DNA from: Protofrankia sp963555925
Lineage (GTDB): Bacteria; Actinomycetota; Actinomycetes; Frankiales; Frankiaceae
Length of the DNA stretch: 64,000 nt
NCBI GenBank assembly: GCA_963555925.1
Contig: CAUVXJ010000023.1
Coordinates: forward strand, 25,319 to 89,318
Direction: 5' to 3'
The translations under genes and the position numbers were made by a program. This document shows, piece by piece, positions 60,957-64,000 of this stretch; position 1 is the stretch's first letter, and every line of letters starts with the position of its first letter. The notes beneath the pieces were generated by a model. It worked only from the letters and a program-made list of their open reading frames with translations. It ran no database searches and was not told the origin of the DNA.

Positions 60957-61946
60957 GTGAAGTTCGAGCTGCTGAAGGCTCATGGCTCAAGCAATGACAT
61001 ATTCATTGTCGACGGCCGACCCGGCGAGCTTTTTGCGACGACTGGCGAACTCATCGAATTCGTTCGGCTCGTCTGTGACCGGCAGGGTCCGCTGGGCAGC
61101 GATGGTCTGTATTTTGTGGACGATGCGCGAGAAGTGCCCGAAGCGTTCTTCTTCAATCCGGACGGAACACCGGCCAAACTGTGCGGTAACGGCCTGCGAT
61201 GTGTTGGTCGACTCATCCTCGAACGTCGAGGTGTCGAGATCTCGGACGTGTCGACGGGCGGCGGCCGGTTCCGGGTTGAACGGATCGAGGATGTCGCTGC
61301 CGGCGTCCCCGCCGTGGCCATAGAGCTTCCCCCGGTGACATTCCGGGCTGCGGACGTCCCGATCGTCAGCCCGGGCGCCGAGCATGTCAACACCATGATC
61401 GCATCATTGCACCCGCACCTGCGCTTCACCGGTGTCGCCGTTCCCAATTCGCACCTCGTCGCGATTGTCGACGAGTATGACGAGGGCGAGCTGGTGGCCG
61501 TGGGTGGCGCGGCGGCGAAACTACCGCACGTTCTCCCGGCCGGTGCCAACGTGTCGTTCATACGCCCGCTCTCGGCGCCGCGGGAAATCTTCGTCCGCAC
61601 CTTCGAGCGGGGAGCCGGGCTGACCCCGTCATGCGGGTCCGGGGTGGTCGCGTCACGCATGGTGTATTCCAGGCTCGGTCATGTACCCGCGGATGAGGCG
61701 GTCGTGGTCCGTAACCCGGGTGGCAGCTCGGTGTGCCGTGTCACGTTCGGTCCGGGCGGTTCCCGGATTCCGCGGCTGGAAGGCAACGCGACTTTTGTCT
61801 ACCGTGCGGTCGTCGACGCGGAGCAGTTGCGGCGTGGCCAGCACGGGGAACTCGACGTCGAGATGCTCACCGATGAGATATCCGCCTACGAGCTGTTCTA
61901 TGAGAAGAACATACGGCGGATCCGCGACAGCGGAATCATCGTATGA
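60957..61946 (+). CDS. dapF: diaminopimelate epimerase
   Basis: A protein of 329 residues; GTG with GGGAGG 6 bases ahead. LLKAHGSSNDIFIVD is the N-terminal K-x-H-G-x-x-N-D signature. The two catalytic cysteines are in AKLCGNGLRCVGR (C76) and GLTPSCGSGVVAS (C226), with the substrate-binding VPNSHLV and RTFERGAG between. It converts LL- to meso-diaminopimelate for lysine and peptidoglycan synthesis. At 329 residues it is about 40-50 longer than usual, mainly through a C-terminal tail (LRRGQHGELDVEMLTDEISA). It stands alone, without other lysine genes. That may mean a second copy or a relative acting in another pathway. Confidence 0.9.
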   Translation: MKFELLKAHGSSNDIFIVDGRPGELFATTGELIEFVRLVCDRQGPLGSDGLYFVDDAREVPEAFFFNPDGTPAKLCGNGLRCVGRLILERRGVEISDVSTGGGRFRVERIEDVAAGVPAVAIELPPVTFRAADVPIVSPGAEHVNTMIASLHPHLRFTGVAVPNSHLVAIVDEYDEGELVAVGGAAAKLPHVLPAGANVSFIRPLSAPREIFVRTFERGAGLTPSCGSGVVASRMVYSRLGHVPADEAVVVRNPGGSSVCRVTFGPGGSRIPRLEGNATFVYRAVVDAEQLRRGQHGELDVEMLTDEISAYELFYEKNIRRIRDSGIIV

Positions 61947-62048
61947 GATAGCCGTCTTCGGCGCAATCGTCCGGTTTCAATGTACACGGCGAGCGGTCTG
62001 TCCTACACTGAACGTCATAGGTCGTTTCGACTCAATGGAGTGTCGGGC

Positions 62049-63050
62049 ATGATCCTTTTGCGCAGTCGACTGCTCGTCTTGTGCGGCGGAGTGCTCGCCC
62101 TGGTCGCCGGCGGCTTAGCCACGTCCTGCGGCGAAGCCGGTAACCGGGACGGGTTGCCTCGGCCGACGTCCCCGACCAGTCGCGCGTCATCATCGATACC
62201 CGCACCGACCCCGACACCCATCTCGACTCCCACCCCGATCACGTCAGGCGAATACCAGGCCGTCCTCTCGGCGCTGGACTCGGCACTGGCCCCTCAGTTT
62301 TCGGCCGTCTTTCTCAGCGGTACGCCGGCTGCCCTGTCCAACGCGTTCAAGAGCGCCGCGGCCGAGCTGCGAACCCAGGGCCTGACGCTGTCGCGGATCC
62401 GGCCCCCGGCCGACGTCGCGGCCGCTCATAAGAATCTTGTCGTTGCGTTGTCCACGTTGACCAGTGATCTTTCGAGCCTGGCCGGTGACGCCCGTGGTCA
62501 TACACTGTGCACAGGCGGCGCTGGAATGCCGAGGGCTGCCAGCGGTGACGGCGCGCGGGCGCTGCGCTCGGCCGCGACCGCGATCGCGTCCGCCGATCCC
62601 GCGCAGTCGTACAAGGTCGGGACGTTCATGCCGGCCGCCCAGCCGGACCTCAACCGCCAACCTGCCAACGGCAATCTCAGCCCGGGAAAGCGTGGCGGTC
62701 TGGGTAAGCTGACCATCAAGGCGGCCACGACCGATGCGGTGATCAAGCTGACCGGGGGTGGCACCCTGATCCGGAACATCTACGTCCGGGCTGGTCAGAC
62801 GGTGGTCGCCGATGGCATTCCGGACGGGACGTTCGACGTGTTCTTCACCACCGGTACGGACTGGGAGTCCGCCGCTTCCCGCTTCACCCGGGACTGCGCC
62901 TTCAGCAAGTTCGACCAACCGTTGCCATACCAGACGAAGTACTTCTCGACTCAGACTCAGTACACGACCTTCACGTTGACGCTGTACAAGAGCATCGACG
63001 GCAACGCCAGCACCAGCAGCGTCGATCCGGATTCGTTCCCCGCCGTCTGA
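62049..63050 (+). CDS. putative lipoprotein of unknown function
   Basis: About 333 residues from ATG 62049. The signal peptide RLLVLCGGVLALVAGGLATS ends at Cys (lipobox L-A-T-S-C). A Pro/Thr/Ser linker (PTSPTSRASSSIPAP, then TPTP units) follows. Residues about 80-190 are helical (YQAVLSALDSALAPQFSAVF, AAELRTQGLTLSRIRPPADV). The C-terminal half is strand-rich (LTIKAATTDAVIKLTGGGTL, IRNIYVRAGQTVVADGIPDG, YSTQ/YTTFTLTLY), resembling a small beta domain also seen behind zinc-ribbon or kinase proteins in actinomycetes. No enzyme motif. It starts about 100 bases after dapF on the same strand. Confidence 0.8.
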   Translation: MILLRSRLLVLCGGVLALVAGGLATSCGEAGNRDGLPRPTSPTSRASSSIPAPTPTPISTPTPITSGEYQAVLSALDSALAPQFSAVFLSGTPAALSNAFKSAAAELRTQGLTLSRIRPPADVAAAHKNLVVALSTLTSDLSSLAGDARGHTLCTGGAGMPRAASGDGARALRSAATAIASADPAQSYKVGTFMPAAQPDLNRQPANGNLSPGKRGGLGKLTIKAATTDAVIKLTGGGTLIRNIYVRAGQTVVADGIPDGTFDVFFTTGTDWESAASRFTRDCAFSKFDQPLPYQTKYFSTQTQYTTFTLTLYKSIDGNASTSSVDPDSFPAV

Positions 63051-63136
63051 GTTCCCCGCCCGCCCAGGCCAAGGGATACGCGCGGGGAGCTGCTTTCGCG
63101 CATCGCCTGGCCCGAACAGCGGCCTCAGGTGCGGCC

Positions 63137-63571
63137 TCAGGTGAGGCGATCGGCGGGGCCGGACTTGATGGCCTCCACGAGTTGGCCCAGCTTGTCCTCG
63201 GGGAGGTTTCTGGCCAGGTCGGCCTCGCTGATCATGCCTACCAGCTGGTTGTTCTCGATCACGGGAAGACGCTTGATCCGATGGTCCATCATCTGGCGCA
63301 TGACGTCATCGAGGTCGGCGTTCGCGTCGGTGTAGAACGGCCGGCCCTGCCCCAGATCCCTGGCCCGCGTCGTCGTGGGGTCCTTTCCCTCGGCGAGGCA
63401 CCTGATCACGATGTCGCGGTCGGTGATGATGCCATGAAGCTTGTTGTCCTCGCCGCAGATCGGCAACGAGCCCACGCCGAGGTCCCGCATCCTGCGGGCG
63501 GCGTCCACGAGCGTCTCGGTCTCACCGATGCACTCGGCGTCCCGGTGCATGATCTGATGTGCGGTAGTCAT
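63137..63571 (-). CDS. CBS-pair domain protein
   Basis: A protein of 144 residues made almost wholly of two CBS motifs: AHQIMHRDAECIGETETLVD with LGVGSLPICGEDNKLHGIIT, and PFYTDANADLDDVMRQMMDH with IKRLPVIENNQLVGMISEAD. The D-R-D-I-V and E-A-D-L-A ends fit adenine-nucleotide binding. Proteins of this size are common in stress and dormancy regulons of actinomycetes (hypoxic response protein 1 type), so an energy- or redox-sensing role is plausible. A 7-3-7 palindrome lies just upstream of its start. Confidence 0.92.
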   Translation of the reverse strand: MTTAHQIMHRDAECIGETETLVDAARRMRDLGVGSLPICGEDNKLHGIITDRDIVIRCLAEGKDPTTTRARDLGQGRPFYTDANADLDDVMRQMMDHRIKRLPVIENNQLVGMISEADLARNLPEDKLGQLVEAIKSGPADRLT

Positions 63572-63590
63572 GCGGATCCCCTCTCCTTCT

Positions 63591-63607
63591 GGTCAGATCG
63601 TCTGACC
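63591..63607. promoter_or_regulatory. palindrome GGTCAGA-TCG-TCTGACC upstream of the CBS protein gene
   Basis: Perfect seven-base arms, 20 bases ahead of the CBS gene start and directly beside its GAGAGGGGATC ribosome site. The position suits a repressor operator or a 5'-UTR hairpin. Confidence 0.5.
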
Positions 63608-63919
63608 AGATCTACGGACCCGCGGCGACCTGTGGTGCGTGCCGTGCCGCCGTCCACCGCGAGCGCCCTCGGCCACGCCCGTGTTGGTACCCCGGATGTG
63701 TGGCCGCATGCCGCGGGCGGACGCGTTCACTGCTGGCGGTCCACCCGACCACGTGGGTGACCAGACCCTGGACGGACTTCCGGCGCCGACCACTAAGGTG
63801 GCGACGCCGGTCGCGTCGTGAACGGCATGAGATGTGCCCACATCAGGGCACGTATCCGATGCCGTACGGTGGAGAAGGGCGAATCGGCGTGAACCCCTCG
63901 GACCGGGCATGGGACCAGA
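63608..63919. other. intergenic region
   Basis: About 310 bases between the CBS gene and a rightward frame at the window end. I see no family-like coding sequence on either strand. Confidence 0.4.
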
Positions 63920-64000
63920 ATGCGCAGCGATCTCGGCAGCCTCAGGCGTGCCGGCGACGTCGCGCTGAGCGCGATCGTCGTCTGGATCACGATGGCCAGT
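63920..64000 (+). CDS. start of an unknown gene cut by the window end
   Basis: The ATG frame reads MRSDLGSLRRAGDVALSAIV then VWITMAS and is open to the edge. A short basic head followed by a hydrophobic run looks like the first helix of a membrane protein. GGGA lies 5 bases ahead. Too little is visible to name it. Confidence 0.4.
   Translation, partial: MRSDLGSLRRAGDVALSAIVVWITMAS

Overview
The window is high-GC DNA with GTG starts, strong GGAGG-type ribosome sites and closely packed genes. A run of genes (lpdA, accA3, accE5, accD5, birA, a PH-domain protein, gtrA, a TIGR03089 protein, LCP proteins, rmlA/rmlD) follows the Mycobacterium tuberculosis Rv3264-Rv3303 neighbourhood as I recall it. 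This points to an actinomycete. A Frankia-like soil actinobacterium is my best guess, but that is inference and not proven by the sequence. Three runs of N (15516-15875, 49339-49719, 60098-60424) show a draft scaffold. At least two of them seem longer than the sequence they replace.

Layout. 0-2.3 kb: MMPL exporter (cut by the window edge) divergent from a MarR regulator. 2.3-10.5 kb: gamma-glutamylcyclotransferase, LpdA-type quinone reductase, DUF5313 protein, the acyl-CoA carboxylase operon (accD5-accE5-accA3) and, divergently, its biotin ligase birA plus a PH-domain membrane protein. 10.5-15.5 kb: Hsp70-like ATPase fused to a membrane anchor, TetR regulator, GtrA flippase-like protein, beta-carbonic anhydrase. 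16-49 kb: a large surface-polysaccharide region. It holds UDP-glucose dehydrogenase, two LytR-CpsA-Psr ligases, dTDP-rhamnose genes (rfbA, rmlD), an ABC-2 polysaccharide exporter (wzm/wzt), five soluble or membrane-bound glycosyltransferases, three large polytopic membrane proteins of GT-C/DUF2142 type, a HAD-fusion protein, two methyltransferases, a hexapeptide acyltransferase and a Ser/Thr kinase with WD40 repeats.

49-52.6 kb: an accessory island. It contains a 5'-truncated RHS gene, a small putative lipoprotein sharing a closely similar C-terminal tail with the RHS protein, broken VOC and methyltransferase fragments, and two tandem copies of a MITE-like repeat, the first of which interrupts the methyltransferase fragment. 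52.6-64 kb: a giant sensor kinase/response regulator/PP2C phosphatase/anti-sigma protein, isochorismatase-like hydrolase, MarR-AzoR pair, GlcD-type oxidoreductase, diaminopimelate epimerase, lipoprotein, CBS-domain protein and the start of a further gene.

Two signals stand out. First, a dispersed repeat (end sequence GAGCGACCGGCAATAGGGAC) is present at eight places, as full elements or single ends. It supplies leader sequence to ugd and an LCP gene and interrupts a coding fragment. Second, the RHS/lipoprotein pair shares a roughly 50-residue tail at about 68% identity. A decayed metG fragment behind rmlD and many short in-frame tandem repeats at protein ends add to a picture of a plastic envelope-biosynthesis region.
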